DNA of 64,000 bases from Colwellia marinimaniae. Its GTDB lineage: Bacteria; Pseudomonadota; Gammaproteobacteria; Enterobacterales; Alteromonadaceae. This document shows, one piece after another, positions 28,185-37,474 of the stretch. The stretch lies in NCBI RefSeq assembly GCF_002207865.1, contig NZ_BDQM01000003.1:158914-222913 (forward strand). Reading direction: 5' to 3'. A program made the position numbers and the translations under genes. The first letter of the stretch is position 1; each line of letters begins with the position of its first letter. Under the pieces are notes generated by a model. The model was given only the letters and a program-made list of their open reading frames with translations. It did no database searches and was not told the DNA's origin.

Positions 28185-30980
28185 CTACCATTGTTTTAAC
28201 AGAGCACCAGCAGCTGTTTTTTCCGGGAAAGTTTGTTCACTATCAATGGCTTCAATTAAATACTTCTTTGCTTCTACTTCTCTTGATAAGGCATAGAGGG
28301 TTACTGCAATGTGGTATTTTACTTCGGCGTTATCAAAGTCTTTGCTAAGGGCGAGACGAAATAAGGCAATCGCTTGTTGGTGTTCACCCAACCGACTTTT
28401 AATCCAAGCAAGGGTATCAATAATAGCGACATTTTCGGGTAAATAATCATAGGCTTGTTGAGCATATTGCTTGGCTTTCTCGGTATTGCCGAGAGTAAAT
28501 TCAATGCTGGCGGCATTATTTAATAAAATAGGTAATGGCCCAAACTTCACCATTAATGCCTGGTAATGTTCAGCCGCCTTGGTTAATTGTTTACTGCCTT
28601 TATAGCTATCCGCAAGAGCGATGGCGACTAACATGTCATTGGGGTAGCTCTTTAACCATTGCTGCAATGGCTTGATGGCTTTACTTACTTGCTCTTGTTG
28701 CTGATAGTTGCGGTATAAACCCAGTATGGCTTGCTTTTGAGCAGATTTATTTAGCGCACTTTGATAAAATTTTATCGATTGTTTGTGATCACCTAAGGCA
28801 AGGTATAAATCACCTTTAAATACTGCTGTTAGGCTAGTACTCTGGGTTATATCGCCAATGGATGAGATCAAACTTAAGGCAAATGCTTTATTTTTGTTTT
28901 TAATAGTCAGGTTAACCAACCCTATATAAGCAGGTAGATATTTATCATCGGCGATGATGGCCTTTTTATAAGACCTTACTGCGCCAATATTATCTTTGGC
29001 TTGTAATTGCGCTTTCGCTAAAACAATCAGTGCTTTTTCTTTACGACGAGATTTTTCCACATATTCTCTTAATGCCAGTACCGCTTGCGGGTGTTTATTT
29101 TGTTGTTGATACAATTTTGCTAGGGTAAGTAGCGCTTGTGGCTCTTTAGCGTTATGACCAATAAATTCATCAATTAAATCTATGGCTGCATCAAGCTGGT
29201 TTTGTTTAACTAAAATTCGGCTTAACTTGAGCACCACATAAAAATCATTAGGATCTTGTGCGTATGACTTTTGTATCCAAAGTTGGGCATTTTCAATATC
29301 TTTTTTGAATAAATAACTGTCAGAAATTTCGGTCATCAGTAAAATATTTTTATCAAACAAGGCTAATTTAGTTTCCAAGAAGCTCAGTGCTTTATCATAG
29401 TCACCCATAATATTATCCATGCGAGCTAAATGCACCATAGCAATAATATTTGCCTTATCTAACACCAAAGCTTGCTCAAAGGCCGCTCTTGCTGACGCGA
29501 GTTCTCTGTTTAAGCCATAGAGCATGCCTAGGCGTTGCTGAAAAAAGCTATCTTGGGGGAATTCTGCTACCAAGGATTTGGCAATATCGATAGCTAAAGG
29601 ATATTTTTGGGTATTTTGATAGGCATCAATCAAGAGTAATTTTATTTGTGTGCCATTAATTTTATTATCTTTAATGGCTGATAAGGCCTCTATGGCTGCT
29701 TTATAATCGCCAGATTGCATTTTACTGCGCGCCAAGTTACTTACGCTAACGGTAGAATTGGGGTAACTATCCACTACTTTTTCAAAGTAAAATTGTGCCT
29801 TGGCACTATCTTCTAATTGTAAGTAGGTTAAGCCAAGCAGTGTTAAAATATCAGCATTACCTGGACGAGCAACATTGGTTTTGATGAGTAAGTGACGGGC
29901 AGAATTTAAATCGCCTTGTTGTATTTCAATACTGGCGAGCATGCGTACAGTATCAATATCATACTCAACATAATTAAGGTAATAGCTTAGGTAGCGATGG
30001 GCATCATTTAAGTTACCAAATTGAAAATTGGTCAGTCCAGCTAAAAAATAATAATCAGGGGTGTTTTTCATCACCTCAGGTGGTACTGCGGATAAGGTGG
30101 CGATTACCTCGGTGAGTTTGTTGTTAGCAGCATTATTATTATTCGGCATGCTGGCATTGATAATGGCTTTTAAATAACCCGCTCTCGGTTCATTGGGAAT
30201 TTCCGCCAGAATAAAATCCACATGGGCAACGGCTTGTTGATACTCTTGCAACTCAATGTGCAGCATAGCTATGGTTAAACGAGCGGACAAGTGTTTATCA
30301 TTAATCTTGAGCGCTTCATTAATAGCAAGTAATGCCCCTTGGCGATCGCCTAAGCGATGTAATATTTTAGCTTTTAATACCCAACCATTGATAAATGGTT
30401 TAACACTGCTAAGAGATAAATCAATGTAAGCGAGTGCTTTATTAACGTTGGACTCTTGAAAAGCAATTTGTGCTCTACCTAATAAGGCTATCTGGTTTTT
30501 AGGTTTCATACTGAGTGCGGCAATAAACGCTTTATCAGCTAGTTTATATTGTTTTTTGCCAATAAATGCTTGTCCTCTAATGAGTAATAACTCATTTTCA
30601 ATTTGCTTGTTACGCTGACCAAGTTGCGCTATTTCTAACGCTTGGTCATATTTTCCTTGTAAAAGGTAAGCTTGCCCGTACAAGGTAATTAATCGGTCGT
30701 TATCAACCTTGCCATCTCTGGCTCGATCGAGTTCTATTTGTGCTGCCGAGCCATTGCCTTGAGTTATGAGTATTTGTGCCATTAACACCCGCGATGGCAT
30801 ATGTGTAGGGTTGGCTTGGATAATATTTTTTAAATGGATAATAGCACTAGCAAACTCATCATTTTGAAAAGCAATTAAGGCTTGTTCATAACTGGCATCA
30901 AGATTTTCGTTTGCCAATGTTAAAGGTGTAATGAACGAGAGAGAGAGTAAAGCAACTATTAAGCTATTATTTATATTCAT
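28185..30980 (-). CDS. prsT: PEP-CTERM system TPR-repeat protein PrsT
   Basis: A 931-residue exported protein: signal peptide (NNSLIVALLSLSFITPLTLANENL) followed by more than twenty tandem tetratricopeptide repeats to the C-terminus (A-L-N, A--Y-K, G-L-Y-Q patterns; e.g. YEQALIAFQNDEFASAIIHLK, QGKYDQALEIA, PKNQIALLGRAQIA). Length and architecture match PrsT, the TPR protein that accompanies exosortase/PEP-CTERM exopolysaccharide loci. It lies between two genes for PEP-CTERM proteins, which supports the call. No exosortase gene (xrtA) is in the window. No sigma-54 site was found upstream of it. Confidence 0.85.
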   Translation of the reverse strand: MNINNSLIVALLSLSFITPLTLANENLDASYEQALIAFQNDEFASAIIHLKNIIQANPTHMPSRVLMAQILITQGNGSAAQIELDRARDGKVDNDRLITLYGQAYLLQGKYDQALEIAQLGQRNKQIENELLLIRGQAFIGKKQYKLADKAFIAALSMKPKNQIALLGRAQIAFQESNVNKALAYIDLSLSSVKPFINGWVLKAKILHRLGDRQGALLAINEALKINDKHLSARLTIAMLHIELQEYQQAVAHVDFILAEIPNEPRAGYLKAIINASMPNNNNAANNKLTEVIATLSAVPPEVMKNTPDYYFLAGLTNFQFGNLNDAHRYLSYYLNYVEYDIDTVRMLASIEIQQGDLNSARHLLIKTNVARPGNADILTLLGLTYLQLEDSAKAQFYFEKVVDSYPNSTVSVSNLARSKMQSGDYKAAIEALSAIKDNKINGTQIKLLLIDAYQNTQKYPLAIDIAKSLVAEFPQDSFFQQRLGMLYGLNRELASARAAFEQALVLDKANIIAMVHLARMDNIMGDYDKALSFLETKLALFDKNILLMTEISDSYLFKKDIENAQLWIQKSYAQDPNDFYVVLKLSRILVKQNQLDAAIDLIDEFIGHNAKEPQALLTLAKLYQQQNKHPQAVLALREYVEKSRRKEKALIVLAKAQLQAKDNIGAVRSYKKAIIADDKYLPAYIGLVNLTIKNKNKAFALSLISSIGDITQSTSLTAVFKGDLYLALGDHKQSIKFYQSALNKSAQKQAILGLYRNYQQQEQVSKAIKPLQQWLKSYPNDMLVAIALADSYKGSKQLTKAAEHYQALMVKFGPLPILLNNAASIEFTLGNTEKAKQYAQQAYDYLPENVAIIDTLAWIKSRLGEHQQAIALFRLALSKDFDNAEVKYHIAVTLYALSREVEAKKYLIEAIDSEQTFPEKTAAGALLKQW

Positions 30981-31223
30981 GTTATACCGATTTTAATAAT
31001 CTGTTTTTAGGGGGGTATGCATACTAGTTTACTTTACTAGGTGCTTTGCCTGAGGTTTAACTGTAAATCTATTGCAAGACATTAATTATTAAAATAGTAA
31101 CATTGATAGTGACTTAGTTAAAAAACATTTATATAAATTAATTAGCAAAAATTTAACAATGATTGTCGGTTTTTTTTACACCAGAAAACTTTACCCGCTG
31201 AACTCAACAAGGTAACATGCTTA

Positions 31224-31232
31224 AGGTGTTGT
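31224..31232 (+). promoter_or_regulatory. AGGTGTTGT motif shared upstream of both PEP-CTERM promoters
   Basis: The 9-mer AGGTGTTGT at 31224-31232 also occurs at 25025-25033, where it is part of AGGTGT-N14-ACACCT (25025-25050). Both lie upstream of a -24/-12 promoter, about 25-30 bp here and about 80-100 bp at the other gene. It could be an enhancer-binding site for the sigma-54 activator; two occurrences are weak evidence. Confidence 0.3.
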
Positions 31233-31253
31233 TAAATGGCGACATTGAATTTA

Positions 31254-31270
31254 TGGTACGATAATTGCTT
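31254..31270 (+). promoter_or_regulatory. sigma-54 (RpoN) promoter of second PEP-CTERM gene
   Basis: TGGTACG-ATAA-TTGCTT gives GG at 31255-31256 and GC at 31267-31268 with 10 nt between. The TGGTACG element is identical to that upstream of the PEP-CTERM gene at 24204-24869. The predicted start is about 31280, leaving an 80-nt leader before the ATG at 31362. Confidence 0.75.
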
Positions 31271-31361
31271 ACTGTATTATGTAATATAAGAAAATGGTTA
31301 AACTGCTATAAATGGCGGGTTAACCGGTAATTAACTCTCAAAGCGATAAAGTATTAAGACT

Positions 31362-32168
31362 ATGACTTTAATTAAAAATGTATTTAAAATTCTTGCAGTA
31401 ACTGCTTTATTTTCATCGGCTAATTTATTCGCCGCTGATTTTTTTGTTAATACCACGATTGATGATGCAAATAATGATGCCGTTGGTGGTTGGAAATATG
31501 AAATTGACAAAATGGATGTAAAATGGGCAAGTGACGGTTTAATTACTATTGATATTTATACCAACTTTGTTGATTACAATAATGAATATAGTACTGGTTC
31601 AAGTTGGCAATATGATTCAGATTGGCAATGGAAATCTAATGGCAACATTGTTTTAGGTGATTTACTTATTGGCACTGATGGTGCTAATTCACCTTTTGAC
31701 TATGCTTTTGTTTTGTCTGATGCGGATAGACAACGTCAGAAATATTGGGAAAAGAGTCACTGGGATAATACCGGTACTTTAACTGAAATCAGCTCTACGT
31801 TAACGGCAAAAGAATTTCATAATAATTCTAGCAGCGTACAAGAGGGCCAAGTCATGGCTGGAGATATCGTTCCAGGTACAGGTCAACAAAGTGCTTGGTC
31901 TGTTGATAGACAAAACACGGGTGCTAATTATGATAATTATGATGTGATCAGTTTTAGCTTTAACGTCAGTGGCATTGATGCTTTTCAAAATGCTTCACAA
32001 TTAGCCTTTAGTTGGGCCATGTCTTGTGCCAATGATATCGTTGCTGGTGTAGTTAGTGTTAATCGTCCTACTAGTGTGCCAGAGCCAGCAACAGGGTTAC
32101 TTATGTTATTAGCCTTTGCTTTTATGGCTAAAATCCGCAGCAAAAAAGCAAATGATTTTTCTGCCTAG
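31362..32168 (+). CDS. PEP-CTERM sorting-signal protein
   Basis: A 268-residue exported protein with signal peptide (VFKILAVTALFSSANLFA) and a C-terminal PEP-CTERM signal: SVPEPATGLLMLLAFAFMA then KIRSKK. The mature part is rich in D, N, W and Y (KYEIDKMDVKWASDGLITID, WQYDSDWQWKSNGNIVLGD) and looks like an all-beta surface domain; I do not recognise the family. It has its own sigma-54-type promoter and a strong terminator, so it is monocistronic. It is divergent from prsT. Confidence 0.85.
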   Translation: MTLIKNVFKILAVTALFSSANLFAADFFVNTTIDDANNDAVGGWKYEIDKMDVKWASDGLITIDIYTNFVDYNNEYSTGSSWQYDSDWQWKSNGNIVLGDLLIGTDGANSPFDYAFVLSDADRQRQKYWEKSHWDNTGTLTEISSTLTAKEFHNNSSSVQEGQVMAGDIVPGTGQQSAWSVDRQNTGANYDNYDVISFSFNVSGIDAFQNASQLAFSWAMSCANDIVAGVVSVNRPTSVPEPATGLLMLLAFAFMAKIRSKKANDFSA

Positions 32169-32222
32169 TTCATGAGTGTATGTAGCTTAGGTAAGTTGTA
32201 GATACAAAAATGAATGAAAAAA

Positions 32223-32245
32223 AACGACCTAAGGGTCGTTTTTTT
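32223..32245 (+). terminator. terminator of the second PEP-CTERM gene
   Basis: AACGACC-taag-GGTCGTT followed by a run of T residues, about 55 nt past the stop; a classic intrinsic terminator, with an A-run before it that allows a longer stem. Confidence 0.9.
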
Positions 32246-32343
32246 ATGCGCTAAAATACGCATTAAAACACGTACTAACACGGGTAAAGCTGTTAATATC
32301 ACCGTTTGCTATTACCCCTAACACACATATTTACTGAACTTTT

Positions 32344-32559
32344 ATGACATCTAAAAATGATGATAGTATTTGCCCTTTATGTCAGCAAAATAATCGTTGC
32401 GATGTTAACGCTAACAGTGGTTGCTGGTGTATGAATAGCCAAGTAGCTGAAGCACTTTTGGCAAAGATTCCTACTCATCTTAGAAACATAAGTTGTGTCT
32501 GTAATGCTTGTATTAGAGGTCATCTACAGCAACAAACGTTAAATCATAGTGCCGAGTAA
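32344..32559 (+). CDS. cysteine-rich CWC family protein
   Basis: A 71-residue protein with the CWC family layout: CPLCQQNNRCDVN, then SGCWCMN, then ISCVCNACIRGHL, giving eight cysteines that probably bind zinc or a metal cluster. Family members are small proteins of unknown role. It lies upstream of the FAD oxidoreductase, with a 136-nt spacer. Confidence 0.75.
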   Translation: MTSKNDDSICPLCQQNNRCDVNANSGCWCMNSQVAEALLAKIPTHLRNISCVCNACIRGHLQQQTLNHSAE

Positions 32560-32695
32560 CAGTTTTTATGACACCTGTTTTATTCGCTGTAAAAATAAAA
32601 ACACCTACGAATAATAATTATTTATCTTTTAGCACTACGAAAGTAACGCTCAGGATAGTAAAATCCCCCTATGAAAGCATTATCTTGTTACCTTT

Positions 32696-34180
32696 ATGAA
32701 TAAATCCCAAGCAAGCCCAGCAGTAAATCAATCAATACTAAGCTCAAAGGCTAAAATTGCCATTATTGGTGGTGGTGTTGCTGGCTCCACCATAGCTTTA
32801 CGATTTGCTGAACTCGGCTTAGACACCACACTGATAGAAAAAGGCCCCAGTTTAGTCAATGGCCCACCTATTTGCCATTTACATGCTGGCGGTAACTTGT
32901 ATCGTGAGATTTGTGATCAGCAGTGTCTTACTTTATTACAGCAATCGATAGATACCGTGAAAGTATATCCACACAGTGTCAATATACGCCCGACACTTAT
33001 TGCGCTGCCTAAAACGGATCATGGCCAACCAGAAGATCTATTACCTCGCCTAGAAAAATTACGCGCCAGATATGCTGAGCTAGTGGCTCAAGATGAGAGC
33101 AACAAGGTACTAGGTGAACCAGAGCATTACTTTCGGTTTTACTCGCGGGCAGAGCTTGATGCACTGCTTGATATACCATTACCAAGCGTGGCAAAAAATG
33201 ACAGTGATTGGTTAGTCGCCTTTGCCCAGCATGTTGAATTAGACAGTCTTAAATTTCCAGTGCTGTTAGTACAAGAATATGGCTTATCAGCATTTCGTTT
33301 TGCTGCTATTACCAATTTAGCGATAGCGCGTTTGCCCAGCTGTCATTTACATACTAACAGCCAAGTTATCGCTATTACTAAGCAAGAAAATTCTTTAGGT
33401 TGGCAAGTGTCAACTCAGCACCAACAGAGCCAAGTTATTAGCCATCAGTATTATGATTATGTGATTAATGCCTGTGGTTTTAAAAGTGGTGAAATTGATG
33501 ACATGGTAAGTGCTAAGCGGCAACGTATGGTGGAGTTTAAAGCCGCTTATGTTGCTCATTGGTCTAAATGCCAAGGCTTATGGCCTGAGGTTGTCTTTTA
33601 TGGCGAGCGCGGTACTCCGCAAGGGATGGCGCAATTAACGCCATACCCAGATGGCTATTTTCAACTACATGGTATGACCCAAGACATTACCCTGTTTGAC
33701 CAAGGCCTAGTGGCCAGTTGTCAGCAAAGTGCCCAGCCAAAATTAGCACCACGATTTATCGAAAAAATTGATAAACAGTGGCCTGAGCAGCTGATAAGTA
33801 ATAGAACCTTAGGGTCTATTGCCCATATTGCCCAGTTTATCCCCGCTTTTAGCACAGCAGTGGTAGCGGCAAAGCCGTTATTTGGTGCTCAGCAAATCCC
33901 AGGAGAAGATGCAGATTTACGTACTGCTGATGTCTCTTTTTATGGTCAACATTACGCCCGCGCAGAAATTGTTAAAGCCTCATCGGCCTTAGCCGCTGCC
34001 GATGCTATATTGAAAAACCTAGTCGAGTGCGGCTTAGTTGCCGAGTTAGAGCTGGGCAAATATTTAACGGAACACTATTTCCCCATAAGCCTGCAATGTT
34101 CTGCTGCCGAAGTCACTGAACATGCTATAGCCTTAGCCAAACAGCGTGATTACCCTATTGCTTTGGCAAAGAACCTGTAG
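32696..34180 (+). CDS. FAD-dependent oxidoreductase (DAO-like)
   Basis: A 494-residue flavoprotein with the dinucleotide-binding motif AKIAIIGGGVAGSTIALRFAELG at about residues 24-46 and a following acidic strand end (TTLIEKG). Later YDYVINACGFKSGEIDDM is the second FAD segment of DAO-family enzymes. The substrate domain (CHLHAGGNLYREICDQQC) does not let me name a substrate. No signal peptide is seen, so it should be cytoplasmic. It is convergent with gph. This is a clear gene with unassigned reaction. Confidence 0.75.
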   Translation: MNKSQASPAVNQSILSSKAKIAIIGGGVAGSTIALRFAELGLDTTLIEKGPSLVNGPPICHLHAGGNLYREICDQQCLTLLQQSIDTVKVYPHSVNIRPTLIALPKTDHGQPEDLLPRLEKLRARYAELVAQDESNKVLGEPEHYFRFYSRAELDALLDIPLPSVAKNDSDWLVAFAQHVELDSLKFPVLLVQEYGLSAFRFAAITNLAIARLPSCHLHTNSQVIAITKQENSLGWQVSTQHQQSQVISHQYYDYVINACGFKSGEIDDMVSAKRQRMVEFKAAYVAHWSKCQGLWPEVVFYGERGTPQGMAQLTPYPDGYFQLHGMTQDITLFDQGLVASCQQSAQPKLAPRFIEKIDKQWPEQLISNRTLGSIAHIAQFIPAFSTAVVAAKPLFGAQQIPGEDADLRTADVSFYGQHYARAEIVKASSALAAADAILKNLVECGLVAELELGKYLTEHYFPISLQCSAAEVTEHAIALAKQRDYPIALAKNL

Positions 34181-34228
34181 CGCCCTGCCTAGAGTAAGTT
34201 AACGTAAGTAATAGTAAATTAGCGAGTG

Positions 34229-34909
34229 TTAACGCTGCAGGGCTGCCAGTAGTTCGTTAAAAGTGTCAAAGCACCACTGTGGCTGATATGTAGCAATATC
34301 TTCACCATAGTTATAACCATAAGTTAAGCCGACACTGTCTATGTTGGCAGCTTTCGCCGCTAAGATATCGTTTTTAGAATCGCCAATCATTAAACACTGC
34401 TCGGCGGTCACTTTAAGTTGCTCTAAGGCATAATTTAACGGGGCAGGGTGGGGTTTTCTCTCAGTCAAAGTATCACCACCAATGAGGATTTCAAAGAGTC
34501 CACCTATACCTAAAGCCGATAAAATAGGTTGGATAAAGACGGCGGGTTTGTTGGTAATGATAGCCAAGCGAAAACCCGAGCTTTTTAATATTAATAAGCC
34601 TTCTTTTACATCGTCATACAGGGTTGACTCAATGCACAAGCCATCTTGGTAATGCTGGAGAAAAATGCCTAAAGCGTCATTTACCAGTGCCGGCTCTAAT
34701 TGCTCACTAATATTTGCTGAGCCAGATAATCCCCGTTCAACTAATGTCTTGGCACCATTACCGACCCAATGACGAATCGTTTGTTGACTATATTCAGTCT
34801 GTTTTAACTGTCGTAGGGTTTTATTTAGCGCTAAGGCGAGATCTGGCGCACTATCAACTAAAGTGCCATCAAGGTCGAATAATAGGACGTTTTTTTGTTG
34901 AATATTCAC
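34229..34909 (-). CDS. gph: phosphoglycolate phosphatase (HAD family)
   Basis: This 226-residue HAD hydrolase removes phosphate from 2-phosphoglycolate, which arises during repair of oxidised DNA ends. Motifs are in order: LLFDLDGTLVDSAPDL (nucleophile Asp), AIITNKP (Thr motif), the lysine in GGDTLTERKPHPAPL, and CLMIGDSKNDILAAKAAN (acidic motif). The cap domain is of Gph type. Close relatives in the HAD family make the exact substrate slightly uncertain. Confidence 0.85.
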   Translation of the reverse strand: MNIQQKNVLLFDLDGTLVDSAPDLALALNKTLRQLKQTEYSQQTIRHWVGNGAKTLVERGLSGSANISEQLEPALVNDALGIFLQHYQDGLCIESTLYDDVKEGLLILKSSGFRLAIITNKPAVFIQPILSALGIGGLFEILIGGDTLTERKPHPAPLNYALEQLKVTAEQCLMIGDSKNDILAAKAANIDSVGLTYGYNYGEDIATYQPQWCFDTFNELLAALQR

Positions 34910-35025
34910 TGGCAGCTCTTTTCAATGATAATTGTCCACTAATGTACCATAAATTGCATTTTTACATGAATCTAGCAAGCAATTTGTTGATTCCATCAAG
35001 CGAGTGTGGTTTTTCGACGTCACCC

Positions 35026-35046
35026 TGATAATGAGAATGGTTTCTA
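35026..35046 (+). promoter_or_regulatory. Fur box upstream of the DUF3649-PepSY-DUF3325 operon
   Basis: TGATAATGAGAATGGTTTCTA contains GATAATGA of the Fur consensus and a 7-1-7 arrangement TGAGAAT-G-GTTTCTA. By my count 13 of 19 consensus positions match. It sits about 80-100 nt upstream of the likely start and fits iron repression of the operon. Confidence 0.55.
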
Positions 35047-35128
35047 TTTATATTTGTGTGTATGATGTGGCAATAACTTGTCTAGTTTATCGAAGAACAT
35101 ATCTTCGCTCAATGACTATGGAATAATT

Positions 35129-35449
35129 GTGCCTTACCTTATCAATAAATTACATTTATCTAGTCCGCATTGGCCCTTGGTCTCTCGGGTATTCGCCGCT
35201 CTTTTTGGCGGCTATGTCTTAGCAACATCCAGTTCACTTTTTGTTAGTCAGATACTTTTGCATGCAGTAGGGAAATACCAAGCCATTCATATAGGCTTGA
35301 TGCTGACTTTTATCGTTTATGCCTGCGCCGCTATGTGGGTTTTTTCAGTCGCAAGTGTAAGTAAAGCCTGGTTAGGCTTAATCAAGTTAACTATTTTCTT
35401 TACCGTCGCAACTTGGTTTTTGATGCAGTTTACTGGTGTAACTAGCTGA
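35129..35449 (+). CDS. DUF3649-like membrane protein of iron-uptake operon
   Basis: A small protein of about 106 residues with three hydrophobic helices (RVFAALFGGYVLATSSSLFVSQ, IHIGLMLTFIVYACAAMWVF, GLIKLTIFFTVATWFLM). The pattern GGYVLA...AMWVF...F...W and its place just before a PepSY protein and a DUF3325 protein identify it as DUF3649-like. The frame extends to a TTG at 35078, but a GTG at 35129 with GGA 6 nt upstream gives the usual length; the start is uncertain. Its stop overlaps the next start by 1 nt. Confidence 0.7.
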   Translation: MPYLINKLHLSSPHWPLVSRVFAALFGGYVLATSSSLFVSQILLHAVGKYQAIHIGLMLTFIVYACAAMWVFSVASVSKAWLGLIKLTIFFTVATWFLMQFTGVTS

Positions 35450-37113
35450 TGAAAGATAACTTTAGACAATCAATGAAGTGGTTGCATACCTGGGTTGGCC
35501 TTATTGTCGGTTGGATGTTATTTTTTATGTTTCTAACGGGCACTTTGGGTTATTTCTATCAGGAAATCACCCGGTGGATGGAGCCTGAAAGACCATTTAT
35601 TGTACATAATATTAGCAATGAAAAGTTAATCGACACTGCGCAGAGATACCTTAATAAACATGCTGCAGGTATTGATGAATGGGATATTTATTTACCCAAT
35701 TCCCGTGATCAAAATTTACGTGTCGGTTGGCGACATGAGCCTGAACCAGGAAAAAAAAGAGGTCAATACATAACAAAAGTATTGGATATAACGACAGGAG
35801 AAAAGGTCGAAAGCAGAGCTACGGGCGGTGGTCGGTTACTATATCGAATGCACTATCGCTTGCACTATTTATCAACCGATATCAGCTATTGGTTAGTTGG
35901 CTTTTGTTCTATGCTGATGTTACTTGCGGTTATTACCGGCGTGGTTATTCATAAAAAAATATTCAGCGACTTTTTTACTTTCAGAGCGAAAAAAGTCTTA
36001 CCTGGCTGGTTAGATATTCACAATGTCTTAAGTGTTATAGCCCTACCATTTCACTTTATGATCACCTATAGCGGTTTACTGTTCTTCCTCTTTACTTATA
36101 TGGTGTTAAGTAGCAACTTACAAACCAATGAAGATGAATATAGTGCAATGCGCAAAGAGATATATCCGCGTACCGCCCATTTAGAAAAAGCAAACCAAGC
36201 TGCTGATATGTTAGATATTTCAACACTATATCAGCAGGTCAAAACGGCTTGGCAAGGGGATGAATTAAGTTACGTAGAAATGTTTGCTGCTAACGATGTT
36301 AATGCTCAGGTATTGTTTGTTCGTCATGAAACCGACATTACTTATAATCCTGCCGATGAAGTGATGATAAGCGCTGTTACTGGCGAAGTTATAACGCAGC
36401 AACCTAAAGAGTATACTGCCGCAGGTATGATTCATAATGGCTTTATCTCTTTGCATGAAGGCCAGTTTGCTGGAGCCATAGCCCGCTGGATATATTTCTT
36501 CACCGGCCTTATCGGCACAGCGATGATTGCTTCAGGTTTAATCTTGTGGACCACCAAGCGTAAACCTCAACAGATGAAAAAGCCTAATGGCCCTGATTTT
36601 GGCTATCGCCTGGTTGAGCAATTAAATATCGGTACCATTGTTGGTTTACCTATTGCCATCGCCTTATATTTTTATGCCAATCGCTTATTACCCCTTGATA
36701 TGGTTGGACGTGCGGCCTGGGAAGCACATGTGATGTTTATTAGCTGGGCAATATTATTAAGTTATCCAGCGTTTCGGCCAGCGGCTAAAGCTTGGTCTGA
36801 GCAATTACAATTGGCGGCCCTAGTTTATTTGGCGCTACCGTTAGTGAATGCACTAACCACAGATAAGCACTTATTTAATAGCCTTAGTAAGCAAGACTGG
36901 AATCTAGCCGGCTTTGATTTAACCTTACTATTGGTTGGTAGCTGTTTTGCCTTTGCCGCTTATAAAGTTAAAGCCTTACAAGTAAGTAACAATTCAAGTA
37001 AGCGGCCAAGTACGCAGTCAAGTAAACAAAGAGTAAAACAGGGTAAAGCGCAATTACCTGCAACTAGTGGCAGCTTATTGCCAGTGCAGCAAGCGCATAA
37101 GGAACAGTGCTAA
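35449..37113 (+). CDS. PepSY-associated TM helix protein (PiuB-like)
   Basis: A 554-residue membrane protein: an N-terminal helix with MKWLHTWVGLIVGWMLFFMFLTGTLGYF, a periplasmic PepSY-type domain, central helices with LPGWLDIHNVLSVIALPFHFMITYSGLLFF, a second domain, and GMIHNGFISLHEGQFAGAIARWIYFFTGLIGTAMIASGLILW. Conserved histidines in the helices suggest heme or iron handling. This family accompanies TonB-dependent siderophore receptors and may reduce ferric complexes in the inner membrane; that is family context, not shown here. It is the middle gene of a three-gene overlapping operon. Confidence 0.85.
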   Translation: MKDNFRQSMKWLHTWVGLIVGWMLFFMFLTGTLGYFYQEITRWMEPERPFIVHNISNEKLIDTAQRYLNKHAAGIDEWDIYLPNSRDQNLRVGWRHEPEPGKKRGQYITKVLDITTGEKVESRATGGGRLLYRMHYRLHYLSTDISYWLVGFCSMLMLLAVITGVVIHKKIFSDFFTFRAKKVLPGWLDIHNVLSVIALPFHFMITYSGLLFFLFTYMVLSSNLQTNEDEYSAMRKEIYPRTAHLEKANQAADMLDISTLYQQVKTAWQGDELSYVEMFAANDVNAQVLFVRHETDITYNPADEVMISAVTGEVITQQPKEYTAAGMIHNGFISLHEGQFAGAIARWIYFFTGLIGTAMIASGLILWTTKRKPQQMKKPNGPDFGYRLVEQLNIGTIVGLPIAIALYFYANRLLPLDMVGRAAWEAHVMFISWAILLSYPAFRPAAKAWSEQLQLAALVYLALPLVNALTTDKHLFNSLSKQDWNLAGFDLTLLLVGSCFAFAAYKVKALQVSNNSSKRPSTQSSKQRVKQGKAQLPATSGSLLPVQQAHKEQC

Positions 37114-37436
37114 TGTTAGTGTTAACCAGCTTAAGTTTTTCTGCCATGGTGCTGTTTTGTTTAGCCATGAGTAAACATAGAGAGCAGGTATTAGCGCATC
37201 AGGTTTCTAGCCTTGTGGTGCGATTTTTACGACCATTGGCTTGGCTATTATTGTCGTTCACGGCCTATTTAAGTGTCGAACTGTTTGGTTGGTCTATTGG
37301 CCCAGCATTGTTATTTGGCGCACTGACCATAGCGATTTTATTACTGATATTGTTATTAACCTACCGAGCGAAAATAGTGCCGCCATTAGCCATTGTTATC
37401 TCGTTACTCGCGAGCATTAGTATCTTCATCGGCTAG
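37107..37436 (+). CDS. DUF3325-like membrane protein
   Basis: A 109-residue protein with four hydrophobic stretches, starting MLMLVLTSLSFSAMVLFCLAMSKHREQVL and including LRPLAWLLLSFTAYLSVELFGWSIGPALLFG. This layout (LAM-KHR..., GW--G) matches DUF3325 proteins that end DUF3649-PepSY operons. It overlaps the preceding gene by 7 nt, indicating translational coupling. The family's function is unknown. Confidence 0.75.
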   Translation: MLMLVLTSLSFSAMVLFCLAMSKHREQVLAHQVSSLVVRFLRPLAWLLLSFTAYLSVELFGWSIGPALLFGALTIAILLLILLLTYRAKIVPPLAIVISLLASISIFIG

Positions 37437-37474
37437 CCGTAATGCTTTTTATCAAGCTTGGTCTTTGCCAGTGA

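Noticed and set aside
30981..31223. Sigma-54 promoter for prsT
   Set aside because: No GG-N10-GC pair with acceptable flanks was found on the minus strand upstream of prsT.
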